Source: Candidatus Latescibacteria bacterium 4484_7
GTDB lineage: Bacteria > Krumholzibacteriota > Krumholzibacteriia > Krumholzibacteriales > Krumholzibacteriaceae
DNA: 6,642 nt
Assembly: GCA_002085285.1 (NCBI GenBank)
Contig: NATK01000104.1
Span: forward strand, 583 to 7,224
Direction: 5' to 3'
Shown here: positions 1 to 5,951 of the stretch, one piece after another
How the letters are laid out: every line of letters starts with the position of its first letter
Position numbering within the stretch: position 1 is the first letter of the stretch
Notes under the pieces: model-generated
What the model saw: only the letters and a program-made list of their open reading frames with translations
Database searches by the model: none
What the model was told of the DNA's origin: nothing
Made by a program: the position numbers and the translations under genes

Positions 1-327
1 CTTCTTGTAATAGGCACCGAACTTCGAGGTAACCATGTTATCATAAAGGTCTCTGACAACGGCCCCGGGATCCCTGAAGGCATCGGCGAAAGGATCTTCA
101 AGCCCTATTTTTCCATGAAAAAGAATGCCGGCGGTGAAACGCACCCCGGTCTTGGACTCTATGCTTCATGGAATATCGTAACCTCCCTCGATGGTACGAT
201 CGGCTTTGACAGCGAACCGGAAAGCAATACGACCTTCACCGTTTCCCTGCCCCTATCAAAGAGGTTCAAAAAGATCATAGCAATCACTGAGCGCGAGATG
301 CCCTCGGAGAAACGCGGACAGCAGTGA
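1..327 (+). CDS. Sensor histidine kinase, C-terminal ATP-binding domain (5' truncated by window edge)
   Basis: The first 108 codons are open from the left edge to a TGA at 325-327 and form the C-terminal half of a HATPase_c (GHKL) domain. The G1 box DNGPGIP is at visible residues 19-25, an F-box-like IFKPYFS at 32-38 and a G2 box GLGL at 50-53. The fold ends with the usual strands (TIGFDSEP, TTFTVSLPL) and a short charged tail. Such domains bind ATP and phosphorylate a histidine in a dimerisation domain that lies upstream, outside the window. The kind of sensor input cannot be seen. The next gene on this strand is a sigma-54 activator without a receiver domain, so this kinase has no visible partner here; its response regulator may be upstream or elsewhere. 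The domain assignment is secure; signal and partner are unknown. Confidence 0.9.
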   Translation, partial: LLVIGTELRGNHVIIKVSDNGPGIPEGIGERIFKPYFSMKKNAGGETHPGLGLYASWNIVTSLDGTIGFDSEPESNTTFTVSLPLSKRFKKIIAITEREMPSEKRGQQ

Positions 328-452
328 AGAGAATCGGCAAGGTCGGTCTTTTCAAGCTGTCAACGATGCGGGCTGCAGAACGTTCGGGGGTATATGCCGT
401 GAGGCGGGAAGAGAATACACACCGTAAAACGAATGCTGTCTTCAACCACAAT

Positions 453-468
453 TGGGGCGTAAGATGCA
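453..468 (+). promoter_or_regulatory. Candidate sigma-54 (-24/-12) promoter
   Basis: The string TGGGGCGTAAGATGCA fits the sigma-54 consensus TGGCACGNNNNTTGCA. GG is at 454-455 and GC at 466-467, with the required 10 bases between them, and 9 of the 12 specified bases match. Transcription would start near 478-482, leaving a leader of about 170 nt before the activator at 652. Because the downstream gene is itself a sigma-54 activator, self-regulation is plausible. Chance matches of this quality do occur, so this is a candidate only. Confidence 0.35.
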
Positions 469-545
469 CACATTATGAAAGATTATAAAAGGCAGGCATC
501 AGTCGCAATGCACGGCGGGTAATGCATATGGCGAAAAGAATTGAT

Positions 546-574
546 TTGACCTGGCGAAAAAGTGCATGTAGCAT
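546..574 (+). promoter_or_regulatory. Candidate sigma-70 promoter
   Basis: TTGACC at 546-551 (5 of 6 to TTGACA) is followed 17 bp later by TAGCAT at 569-574 (4 of 6 to TATAAT), inside an AT-rich patch that continues to about 590. The start point would be near 581, giving a leader of about 70 nt before the ATG at 652. It could provide basal transcription of the operon alongside the sigma-54 candidate upstream. Confidence 0.3.
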
Positions 575-651
575 AATATTATTACTACAATGCTCCATGA
601 AAGCTGCACGGGATAAGCGAACACAAAAAGACTTAGAAACAGAGCAAAGAA

Positions 652-2313
652 ATGGCAACCAAAAAGAACCGCGAAGGCAAGAAGAAACCCCGGAGTGCCG
701 ACGATATCTTTGCCGATGTCGAAGGCGACATCGAATCGATCGAGGAGTCAGAGGCCGTCCGCGAGAGCGGCAAACTCTCATCGAGGCTCGAAAAGGTCGA
801 GCGCAAGCTGAGCAAGATGGAAATGCTCGTCGACATAACCAGGGCCTTGAACTCGACACTCAATCTAAACGAGCTCCTCGAGCAGATCATCGACTCGGTG
901 ATAAGACTCGCCGAGACGGAGAGGGGCTTTCTCATGCTCACCAATGACGAGGAAAAATTCGAGTTTACCATTGCAAGGGACCGCGAGAGCCGCTCGCTCG
1001 AGGAGAAGGACTTTTCTATCAGTCGCTCGATTGTCAAGGAGGCAATCAAAAAGGGAGAACCGCTCTTCATTTCGAATGCCCTTGAGGACAGAAGATTCAA
1101 GGAGCAGAAAAGTGTGCTCAACCTGCAACTGAGAACGGCTATCTGTGTGCCGCTGCTGCACGGCGAGAAGGCCATCGGCATCATCTATACGGACAGCCGA
1201 AGCCTCACGACCGAGCTTTCGAACGAGGACATGTCGATCATATCGGCGTTCGCATCCCAGGCGAGCATTGCGATAGAGAATGCGAGGCTCCACGGCGAGC
1301 TTGTCCTATCGAAGGAGAATCTCGCTCGCGAGAACCTCGAGCTAAAGCAGGAGCTGAGCGAACGGTACAATTTCTCCGGCATCATCGGCAAGAGCAAGGC
1401 GATGCTCGAGATATTCGATACGATAAAGAAGATTGCTCCCTATTCTACAACCGTGCTTATTCAGGGGGAAACGGGAACGGGCAAGGAACTCATCGCCCGG
1501 GCAATCCATTTCAACGGTCCGCGCAGGGACAAACAGCTCGTTACGATAAACTGCGGCGCCATGCCTGCCGAGCTCCTCGAAAGCGAGCTGTTCGGCCATA
1601 AAAGGGGCTCCTTCACAGGGGCTACGAGCGACAAGGCCGGGCTCTTCGAGGTGGCAAGCGGCGGAACGATATTCCTCGACGAGATCGGTGAAATGCCGCA
1701 ACCCCTCCAGGTCAAGCTCCTCCGGGCGCTTCAGGAGCAGGAGATAAGGCGCGTCGGCGAGAATAAGCCGCGGAAGGTCGATGTCCGCGTCATTGCAGCG
1801 ACGAATAGGGACCTTATAGAGGATGTCAAAAACAAGTCGTTCAGAAGGGACCTCTACTATAGGCTGAACGTCGTGCCGATAAATATTCCTCCTTTGAGAG
1901 AAAGAAGCGAGGACATCATCCCGCTGACGGAGCATTTCCTCGAGAAGTACGCAAAAAAGATGCATAAAAGGGGGATAAAGATATCGTCGAGCGCAATGCA
2001 GCTCCTCGTAGCGAGTCCGTGGCCGGGGAATGTGAGAGAACTCGAGAACTCGATCGAAAGAGCACTTGCACTCTGCGGAGACTCGAAGGTTCTAAAGCCT
2101 GAGCATTTCCCCCACCTCCAGCACTCGCTGGGGATTCTCGACGGACTGGACGAGAGCAAGTCGCTCAAGGAAAAGCTGAAGGTCGTCGAAAAGCAGATCA
2201 TCATCGATGCGCTGGAGAGGACAGGCGGAAAGATAACGCGTGCGGCCGAGCTTCTCGATGTGACAAGACAGCATCTCCATAACAAGATAAAGGAATACGG
2301 AATCTCATCATGA
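652..2313 (+). CDS. Sigma-54-dependent transcriptional activator with GAF sensor domain (GAF-AAA+-Fis HTH)
   Basis: This 553-residue enhancer-binding protein uses ATP hydrolysis to open sigma-54 RNA polymerase promoters. In order it has a charged, probably coiled-coil N-terminus (about 1-57), a GAF domain (about 57-212), a linker helix, an AAA+ domain (about 240-470) and a Fis-type helix-turn-helix (about 524-550). In the AAA+ domain, Walker A GETGTGKE is at 272-279, the sigma-54 contact loop reads GSFTGA at 319-324, Walker B FLDE ends at D343-E344, the arginine-finger segment FRRDLYYR is at 397-404 and sensor II WPGNVREL at 457-464. There is no receiver domain, so control is probably by a ligand of the GAF domain, not by phosphorylation. 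No strong Shine-Dalgarno precedes the ATG; it was chosen because the frame is full-length and the sequence upstream does not look coding. The stop overlaps the deacetylase start, indicating a shared transcript. Confidence 0.95.
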   Translation: MATKKNREGKKKPRSADDIFADVEGDIESIEESEAVRESGKLSSRLEKVERKLSKMEMLVDITRALNSTLNLNELLEQIIDSVIRLAETERGFLMLTNDEEKFEFTIARDRESRSLEEKDFSISRSIVKEAIKKGEPLFISNALEDRRFKEQKSVLNLQLRTAICVPLLHGEKAIGIIYTDSRSLTTELSNEDMSIISAFASQASIAIENARLHGELVLSKENLARENLELKQELSERYNFSGIIGKSKAMLEIFDTIKKIAPYSTTVLIQGETGTGKELIARAIHFNGPRRDKQLVTINCGAMPAELLESELFGHKRGSFTGATSDKAGLFEVASGGTIFLDEIGEMPQPLQVKLLRALQEQEIRRVGENKPRKVDVRVIAATNRDLIEDVKNKSFRRDLYYRLNVVPINIPPLRERSEDIIPLTEHFLEKYAKKMHKRGIKISSSAMQLLVASPWPGNVRELENSIERALALCGDSKVLKPEHFPHLQHSLGILDGLDESKSLKEKLKVVEKQIIIDALERTGGKITRAAELLDVTRQHLHNKIKEYGISS

Positions 2314-3383
2314 CAGACGAATCTTCCAGGAGGACACCTCTTTTTTATCACGAAGATTTCGCCGGATACGATTTCGGCGCAAACCACCCGTTCAGAGGAG
2401 ATCGATTCAAGAGGTTCATCTCGGAGCTGGAAACGAGGTTCCCCTCGGTGTTCCAGTCACTCGACATAAGGCATCCCGAACCAGCCCCGATCGAGCTGCT
2501 GGAGAAGGCTCATACAAGGGCTTACATAGAGAGGGTTTATCTACTGGAGAAGAGAAGGGGTTTTCTCTCCGTAGACACACAGATTCTCCCGGGCTCTATC
2601 GATGCCGCGAGGCTAATCGTAGGGGGCACGGTCGCCGCCGCCAAGGCGGCGATTGAAGAGGGCATAGCTCTCGGCTTCGGCGGACTGCACCATGCGGGGC
2701 CAGATTACGGCGAAGGCTTCTGCATATTTAATGACATAGCAGTCGCAGCAAAGGTCCTCTTGGATGAAGGGCTCGAGAGAGTGATGCTCATTGATACAGA
2801 CGCCCACCAGGGCAACGGGACAATGGACATATTCTACAATGATCCGAGAGTCCTCTTCGTTTCGATTCATCAAGACCCTGCGACGATATACCCGGGGAGA
2901 GGCTTTGTCGGCGAAATAGGTTCGGGCGACGGAGCAGGCTTCACAGTGAACATCCCCATGCCCATGCTTGCCGGCGGAAGGCTCTACCACAGGGCTATGG
3001 AGGAGATCGTATTTCCGCTACTCGATGCGTTCAACCCACAGATTATCATAAGGTACGGAGGGAGCGACCCTCTCTATACCGACACGCTGACCAACCTCGG
3101 CCTCGAGATGGACCAGCTCACCGAGCTCACCGGCAGCATTGCAACACTGGCGAGGGAGCGGAGAACGCCTCTTGCAGACCTATTCCTGAGCGGCTACGGC
3201 CCGTACGTTTTAGAAGGGTGGCTCGCTATCATAAAGGGAACGCTCGGTGTAGAGATGGAGCTAAGGGAACCCGAGGAAAAGAGGTATCTTGCCGATGAAA
3301 AGATGAAGGAGCTCGAGGAGCGTCTCGACGAAACGCTCGAGAGGCTCAAATACGTTCTAGAACCTTACTGGAAGATATTCTAA
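2310..3383 (+). CDS. Histone deacetylase family protein, AcuC-like (zinc amidohydrolase)
   Basis: The 357-residue product belongs to the HDAC/AcuC/acetylpolyamine amidohydrolase superfamily, cytoplasmic zinc enzymes that remove acetyl groups from lysine or polyamines. By comparison with human HDAC8, the active-site histidine pair is H127-H128 (GLHHAG), the wall phenylalanine is F137 (GEGFCIFND), and the zinc ligands are D164 and H166 (DTDAHQGNG) plus D253 (GGSDPL). The catalytic tyrosine is probably Y296 in LSGYGP, where most relatives have GGGGY or GGY. HQGNG replaces the common HHGDG and is the form known in class IV (HDAC11-type) enzymes. The C-terminus (about 320-350) is a charged helix. 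The ATG overlaps the activator's stop as ATGA, so translation is probably coupled. An AcuA-like acetyltransferase lies convergently downstream, which favours a protein-deacetylating role as in Bacillus AcuC. Family secure; substrate inferred. Confidence 0.92.
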   Translation: MTDESSRRTPLFYHEDFAGYDFGANHPFRGDRFKRFISELETRFPSVFQSLDIRHPEPAPIELLEKAHTRAYIERVYLLEKRRGFLSVDTQILPGSIDAARLIVGGTVAAAKAAIEEGIALGFGGLHHAGPDYGEGFCIFNDIAVAAKVLLDEGLERVMLIDTDAHQGNGTMDIFYNDPRVLFVSIHQDPATIYPGRGFVGEIGSGDGAGFTVNIPMPMLAGGRLYHRAMEEIVFPLLDAFNPQIIIRYGGSDPLYTDTLTNLGLEMDQLTELTGSIATLARERRTPLADLFLSGYGPYVLEGWLAIIKGTLGVEMELREPEEKRYLADEKMKELEERLDETLERLKYVLEPYWKIF

Positions 3384-3389
3384 GGAGGG
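3382..3389 (+). promoter_or_regulatory. Strong ribosome binding site of the adenosine-specific kinase gene
   Basis: AAGGAGGG overlaps the deacetylase stop codon (TAA, 3381-3383) and sits four bases before the ATG at 3394. It fixes that start and is by far the best Shine-Dalgarno in the window, suggesting this third gene is translated independently and strongly. Confidence 0.8.
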
Positions 3390-3393
3390 TGCG

Positions 3394-3876
3394 ATGGAGA
3401 TCAAGAGCGTAATGATCGAAAAGCCCGAAGATATAAATTTCATCCTCGGTCAGACACACTTCATAAAGTCGGTCGAGGACCTGCACGAAGCGATGGTCTA
3501 TTCGGTGCCCAACGCCAAATTCGGGCTTGCCTTCTGCGAGGCCTCCGGTGCGAGGTTAATCAGATATTCGGGCAACGACGATGAGATGATAGAACTCGCG
3601 AAAAAGAATGCCAAGGTAATCGGTGCGGGCCATTCGTTCATCATATTCATGAAGGACGCATTCCCCATCAATGTCTTGAACGCGATAAAGAGCGTTCCCG
3701 AGGTGGTCAATATATACTGCGCCACAGCAAACAAAACCGAAGTGATCGTTGCAGAGACCGAAACAGGCAGGGGGATACTCGGCGTAATAGACGGCGAAAC
3801 GCCGAAGGGCGTCGAGGGCGACGAGGACCGCAAGTGGCGTTATGACATATTGAGGAAGTTCGGATACAAGCTCTGA
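3394..3876 (+). CDS. Adenosine-specific kinase family protein (PF04008, formerly DUF355)
   Basis: The 160-residue product matches the compact single-domain 'adenosine-specific kinase' family in both length and sequence. Recognisable stretches include an N-terminal KPEDINFILGQTHFIKSVED (about 10-29), KFGLAFCEASG (about 42-52), a central GAGHSFIIFMKDAFPINVLN (about 77-96), the core strand VNIYCATAN, the glycine-rich GRGILGVIDG and a C-terminal RKFGYKL. The family is best known from archaea and scattered bacteria. Its adenosine/AMP-binding role comes from structural work, and I see no classical Walker or PfkB motif. The gene starts 10 bp after the deacetylase stop, on the same strand and almost certainly the same mRNA. 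A link to AMP released by acetyl-CoA synthetase would be attractive but is speculation. No signal peptide or membrane segment is present. Family assignment firm, physiological function uncertain. Confidence 0.88.
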   Translation: MEIKSVMIEKPEDINFILGQTHFIKSVEDLHEAMVYSVPNAKFGLAFCEASGARLIRYSGNDDEMIELAKKNAKVIGAGHSFIIFMKDAFPINVLNAIKSVPEVVNIYCATANKTEVIVAETETGRGILGVIDGETPKGVEGDEDRKWRYDILRKFGYKL

Positions 3877-4036
3877 GACTCAAGGCGCCTCGGGGGCTAT
3901 TGCTCGAACCGGCTCGCTGAGCGACGTGCTGGTGGGCGGCCGTGCCTTCATCGACGTCAAGGACAACAGCATTGACCACATCGGCGTATGCGGTAACGAT
4001 GATGCGCTTGTAGCGGCAAATGTCCAGCCAGTGTAA
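3877..4036 (+). pseudogene. Possible remnant of a beta-solenoid repeat protein gene
   Basis: Directly after the kinase stop, a different frame (codons starting at 3878) stays open to a TAA at 4034-4036 but has no credible start. Its translation shows two 18-residue units that align: GSLSDVLVGGRAFIDVKD and NSIDHIGVCGNDDALVAA. Both have S at position 2, an aliphatic residue at 3, V or I at 6, V at 8 and G at 10. A preceding QGASGAIART resembles the second half of a further unit. Alternating small and aliphatic residues with regular Gly, Asn and Asp turns are typical of secreted beta-solenoid proteins. With no start codon, signal peptide or downstream continuation, it would be a fragment left by recombination. 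It could also be a chance open frame in a repeat element. Confidence 0.35.
3935..3985 (+). repeat. 51-bp direct repeat, copy 1
   Basis: These 51 bases recur without a mismatch at 4051-4101. The repeat begins GGCGGCCGTGCC and ends CACATCGGC. Within the open stretch around it, it spans exactly 17 codons, reading GGRAFIDVKD then NSIDHIG. The flanks of the two copies are unrelated. Confidence 0.95.
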
Positions 4037-4050
4037 GCGGAACACGCTTA
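4034..4050 (+). repeat. Small inverted repeat abutting direct repeat copy 2
   Basis: TAAGCG, GAACA, CGCTTA gives a perfect 6-bp stem with a 5-nt loop. The left arm contains the TAA that closes the remnant frame, and the right arm ends one base before repeat copy 2. No T-run follows, so it does not look like an intrinsic terminator. It may mark a recombination junction or be incidental. Confidence 0.4.
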
Positions 4051-4101
4051 GGCGGCCGTGCCTTCATCGACGTCAAGGACAACAGCATTGACCACATCGG
4101 C
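4051..4101 (+). repeat. 51-bp direct repeat, copy 2
   Basis: Identical to 3935-3985 over all 51 bases. Read in its own frame it gives the same 17 residues and then diverges (SHSVNRTGG) to a TAA at 4129-4131. The offset between copies is 116 bp, not a multiple of three, so the copies are not units of one intact gene. Only two copies occur and the 65-bp spacing region is unrelated to the repeat. Confidence 0.95.
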
Positions 4102-4144
4102 AGTCACAGCGTAAACCGCACAGGAGGCTAAAAAATCGAGTCGC

Positions 4145-4816
4145 CTAACTCCAGCCCCAGCCTCCGGGTCTCTTATTTCGGAGAGATTTGCAGAAACGGA
4201 ACGATATCTCGCCGGGCACATCCTTGCCAATCCTCGCCATGAACATGTTCTCCCCCGAGTATGCGACCTCCTTTTCGTCTGTGTAGAAGTATTCAAAGCC
4301 GACACACTCGAACATCTTGAAGAGCATGTTTCTATACTTATAGATCGAAAGCCCCGTTTCCCTCGTGTCCCAGTGCCAGGACAGCTCGCGCAGGAAGACT
4401 ATTGCTCCGTCGAAGGCGCCGCCGAAGGTATGCTCGAGTAGCCTCGTACCGAGCCCCATGCCTCTCCATCTTTTGCCTATCTCGATTGAACCGAGCTCGA
4501 ATAGAATGGGACGATCGATATCCGGATATAGCTCCTTCAGCGCCTCGTTCAAGGCCCCCCACCTGCCGCTCTCCTCAGCCGGCACAATAGTCACGTAGCC
4601 CGCCAGCGTGTCTCCGCTTATCGCAGCCGACACCGTGACAAGCTCGTTGGAGCAGAGGTCGATCAGCAAGCGTTTCGTCCTCTTTGCATCCTCGTAGCGG
4701 TAGTGAAAAAAGATGCCGAGGCCTTCGGACATCTTTAACCCCTCGAGCTGCCCGGCACCGAGGCCCCTTACGAGTCTCACATCACCCCGCCTCGTATGTA
4801 CGACTATCTCCTCCAT
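4145..4816 (-). CDS. acuA: GNAT acetyltransferase resembling AcuA (acetoin utilisation / acetyl-CoA synthetase acetylase)
   Basis: The 223-residue product is a cytoplasmic GNAT-fold acetyltransferase. The acetyl-CoA binding motif A is RGMGLG (residues 118-123), preceded by the core strand FELGSIEIG (106-114). From memory, its layout follows Bacillus subtilis AcuA (210 residues): GYVT near residue 73, the E-L-G-[SA]-I-E strand, a WHWD motif (147-150), a Y-[KR]-Y-R-type helix, a TDE stretch (179-181) and MARIGK[DN]V near the end (193-200). AcuA acetylates and inactivates acetyl-CoA synthetase, and AcuC reverses this. An AcuC-like deacetylase lies about 760 bp away, convergent, which strengthens the assignment. 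The ATG has no clear Shine-Dalgarno; a TATATT box 15-20 bases before it (minus strand, 4831-4836) hints at a very short leader. The GNAT call is firm; AcuA orthology is probable, not proven. Confidence 0.82.
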   Translation of the reverse strand: MEEIVVHTRRGDVRLVRGLGAGQLEGLKMSEGLGIFFHYRYEDAKRTKRLLIDLCSNELVTVSAAISGDTLAGYVTIVPAEESGRWGALNEALKELYPDIDRPILFELGSIEIGKRWRGMGLGTRLLEHTFGGAFDGAIVFLRELSWHWDTRETGLSIYKYRNMLFKMFECVGFEYFYTDEKEVAYSGENMFMARIGKDVPGEISFRFCKSLRNKRPGGWGWS

Positions 4817-4830
4817 ACAGCTTCGAGATT

Positions 4831-4836
4831 AATATA
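4831..4836 (-). promoter_or_regulatory. Candidate -10 box for the AcuA-like gene
   Basis: On the minus strand TATATT (5 of 6 to TATAAT) ends 14 bases before the ATG at 4816. No good -35 is found 16-18 bp upstream (closest TTTCGG). Transcription from here would leave only a few untranslated bases, which fits the missing Shine-Dalgarno but is weak evidence alone. Confidence 0.2.
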
Positions 4837-4937
4837 AAGAACGAGAAAATTCACCGAAATTCTGGCTGTGGGTATTAGCTCTCGACCTCAAGTGCAACAA
4901 AATGCTGAGGCGTATGCAGGGACGGACAAAGGCCGGC

Positions 4938-5951
4938 CTACGAAATCCCGAGGCGCTTCATTCGGTAGAGGAGCGTCGTTCTCTTTACACCGAGACTGCG
5001 GGCGGCCTCCGCCACAACCCATGCCGAAGCCTCGAGAGCCTTGAAAATGGCATCAAACTCCACGGCTCTAAGACGATCTTCGAGGTCTCCTGCGGCACCC
5101 TCTCTGCGAGCGCTTTCAACTAAGATGTTCCGTGACAGATGAAAGGTCTTTACCTCGCCGGAGCCTGCCCTAAGAGCGCTCCTGAGTACCTCACCCTTGA
5201 GTTCCCTTACATTGCCAGGCCAGTGATAGTTCGAAAGCACCCTCAGGGCACGAGCGCTGAATGCGGGCGTCTCGATGCCGAGCCTCTCTGCGAAAGTGCC
5301 GAGGAAATGGTTGGCGAGCAGCTTTACGTCGCTCACCCTTTCCCTTAGCGGCGGAACGGTGAATGAAAGAACGGATATCCTGTGGTAGAGGTCGCTTCGA
5401 AAGTTGCCCCGCCTCACCTCTTCACCGAGACATCGATTCGTCGCTGCGATGACTCGAGCGCCGCTGTATTTGCTCTCGCTCTCGCCGAGTGCCATATATT
5501 CACCGCTTTCCACGACTCTGAGAAGTTTTGCCTGTAGCGGCACGGGCAACTCTCCGATCTCATCTATGAATATCGTGCCGTCTTCGGCCTCTTCGAAGAT
5601 TCCTCTCGAAGCTGCGAATGCACCTGTAAAGGCACCCCTTCGGTGCCCGAAGAGAATCGATTCGAAGAGATCAGGAGGGATCGCTGCAGCGTTGAGTGCT
5701 ACAAACGGCCTGTCGCCGCGTCCGCTCCATCGATGAACGAATCGGGCGACCGCCTCCTTGCCCACGCCTGTCTCCCCTGCAATGAGCATGGGCACGGGAA
5801 GCGTCGATGCATCCTTGATCCTCGATAGGAGTGTTGCGAGCGTGGGATCGGATGTGAGAAAAATCCCATCATCGATGTCGGCGCCCGGACGGGCTCCGAA
5901 CAAGGCGTTTTCGCCGTCCCTACCGCCTCGCAGCTTACGACCGCCTGCCAT
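4938..5951 (-). CDS. Sigma-54-dependent transcriptional activator, AAA+ and Fis HTH portion (probably the 3' part of a frameshifted gene)
   Basis: From the first ATG, 337 residues cover a complete sigma-54 AAA+ domain and a DNA-binding domain. Walker A is GETGVGKE (59-66), the sigma-54 contact loop is the canonical GAFTGA (106-111), Walker B is TIFIDEIGE (126-134), sensor I IAATNR (168-173), the arginine-finger region FRSDLYHR (184-191) and sensor II WPGNVREL (244-251). A Fis-type helix-turn-helix occupies about 305-336 (VVAEAARSLGVKRTTLLYRM). Only about 35 residues precede the domain, too few for a sensory module. The frame stays open upstream to a stop at 6057-6059 but offers no other ATG, GTG or TTG. 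The ATG lacks a well-placed Shine-Dalgarno (AAGGAG is 21 bases away). TPR repeats end in the adjacent frame just upstream, so this is most likely the C-terminal part of a TPR-AAA-HTH regulator. Confidence 0.88.
   Translation of the reverse strand: MAGGRKLRGGRDGENALFGARPGADIDDGIFLTSDPTLATLLSRIKDASTLPVPMLIAGETGVGKEAVARFVHRWSGRGDRPFVALNAAAIPPDLFESILFGHRRGAFTGAFAASRGIFEEAEDGTIFIDEIGELPVPLQAKLLRVVESGEYMALGESESKYSGARVIAATNRCLGEEVRRGNFRSDLYHRISVLSFTVPPLRERVSDVKLLANHFLGTFAERLGIETPAFSARALRVLSNYHWPGNVRELKGEVLRSALRAGSGEVKTFHLSRNILVESARREGAAGDLEDRLRAVEFDAIFKALEASAWVVAEAARSLGVKRTTLLYRMKRLGIS

Larger units (their letters stand above)
328..651. other. Intergenic region before the sigma-54 activator operon
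   Basis: These 324 bp contain no convincing gene. A GTG-start frame overlapping the kinase stop (324-488, 54 codons) and an ATG frame from 522 are open, but neither has a good ribosome binding site or a recognisable product. The region becomes AT-rich toward its right end (about 530-590). It carries a sigma-54-like promoter (453-468), a sigma-70-like promoter (546-574) and an 8-bp palindrome GAACGTTC at 378-385. It most likely acts as the control region of the downstream three-gene operon. Confidence 0.6.

Noticed and set aside
324..488. GTG-start open frame of 54 codons overlapping the kinase stop as GTGA
   Set aside because: Poorly placed Shine-Dalgarno, no recognisable family, and the frame runs through the candidate sigma-54 promoter; probably chance.
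552..566. TGGCGAAAAAGTGCA as a sigma-54 promoter
   Set aside because: The GG-GC distance is one base short, and sigma-54 promoters tolerate spacing changes poorly.
522..947. Plus-strand open frame starting ATGGCGAAAAGA before the activator
   Set aside because: It overlaps the activator gene in another frame, has no ribosome binding site, and its later part is an Arg-rich shadow translation.
3935..4101. Mini CRISPR array
   Set aside because: Only two copies, a 51-bp repeat and a 65-bp spacer are outside normal sizes, and the repeat looks coding; no cas genes are nearby.
4123..4165. GGAGGCT ... AGCCTCC inverted repeat and weak GAGT/ACTC hairpin with an A-run (T-run on the minus strand) as terminator of the AcuA-like gene
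   Set aside because: The 7-bp arms are 29 nt apart with the T-run inside the loop, and the inner stem has only 4 bp around the stop codon. Neither is a convincing intrinsic terminator.
3707..4305. Two minus-strand frames sharing ADVVNAVVLDVDEGTAA
   Set aside because: They share this string only because both read the 51-bp repeat backwards; they overlap the kinase and acetyltransferase genes and have no family features.
4931..4938. GGCCGGCC palindrome at the end of the second activator gene
   Set aside because: No loop and no T-run; probably just a GC-rich palindrome and not a terminator.
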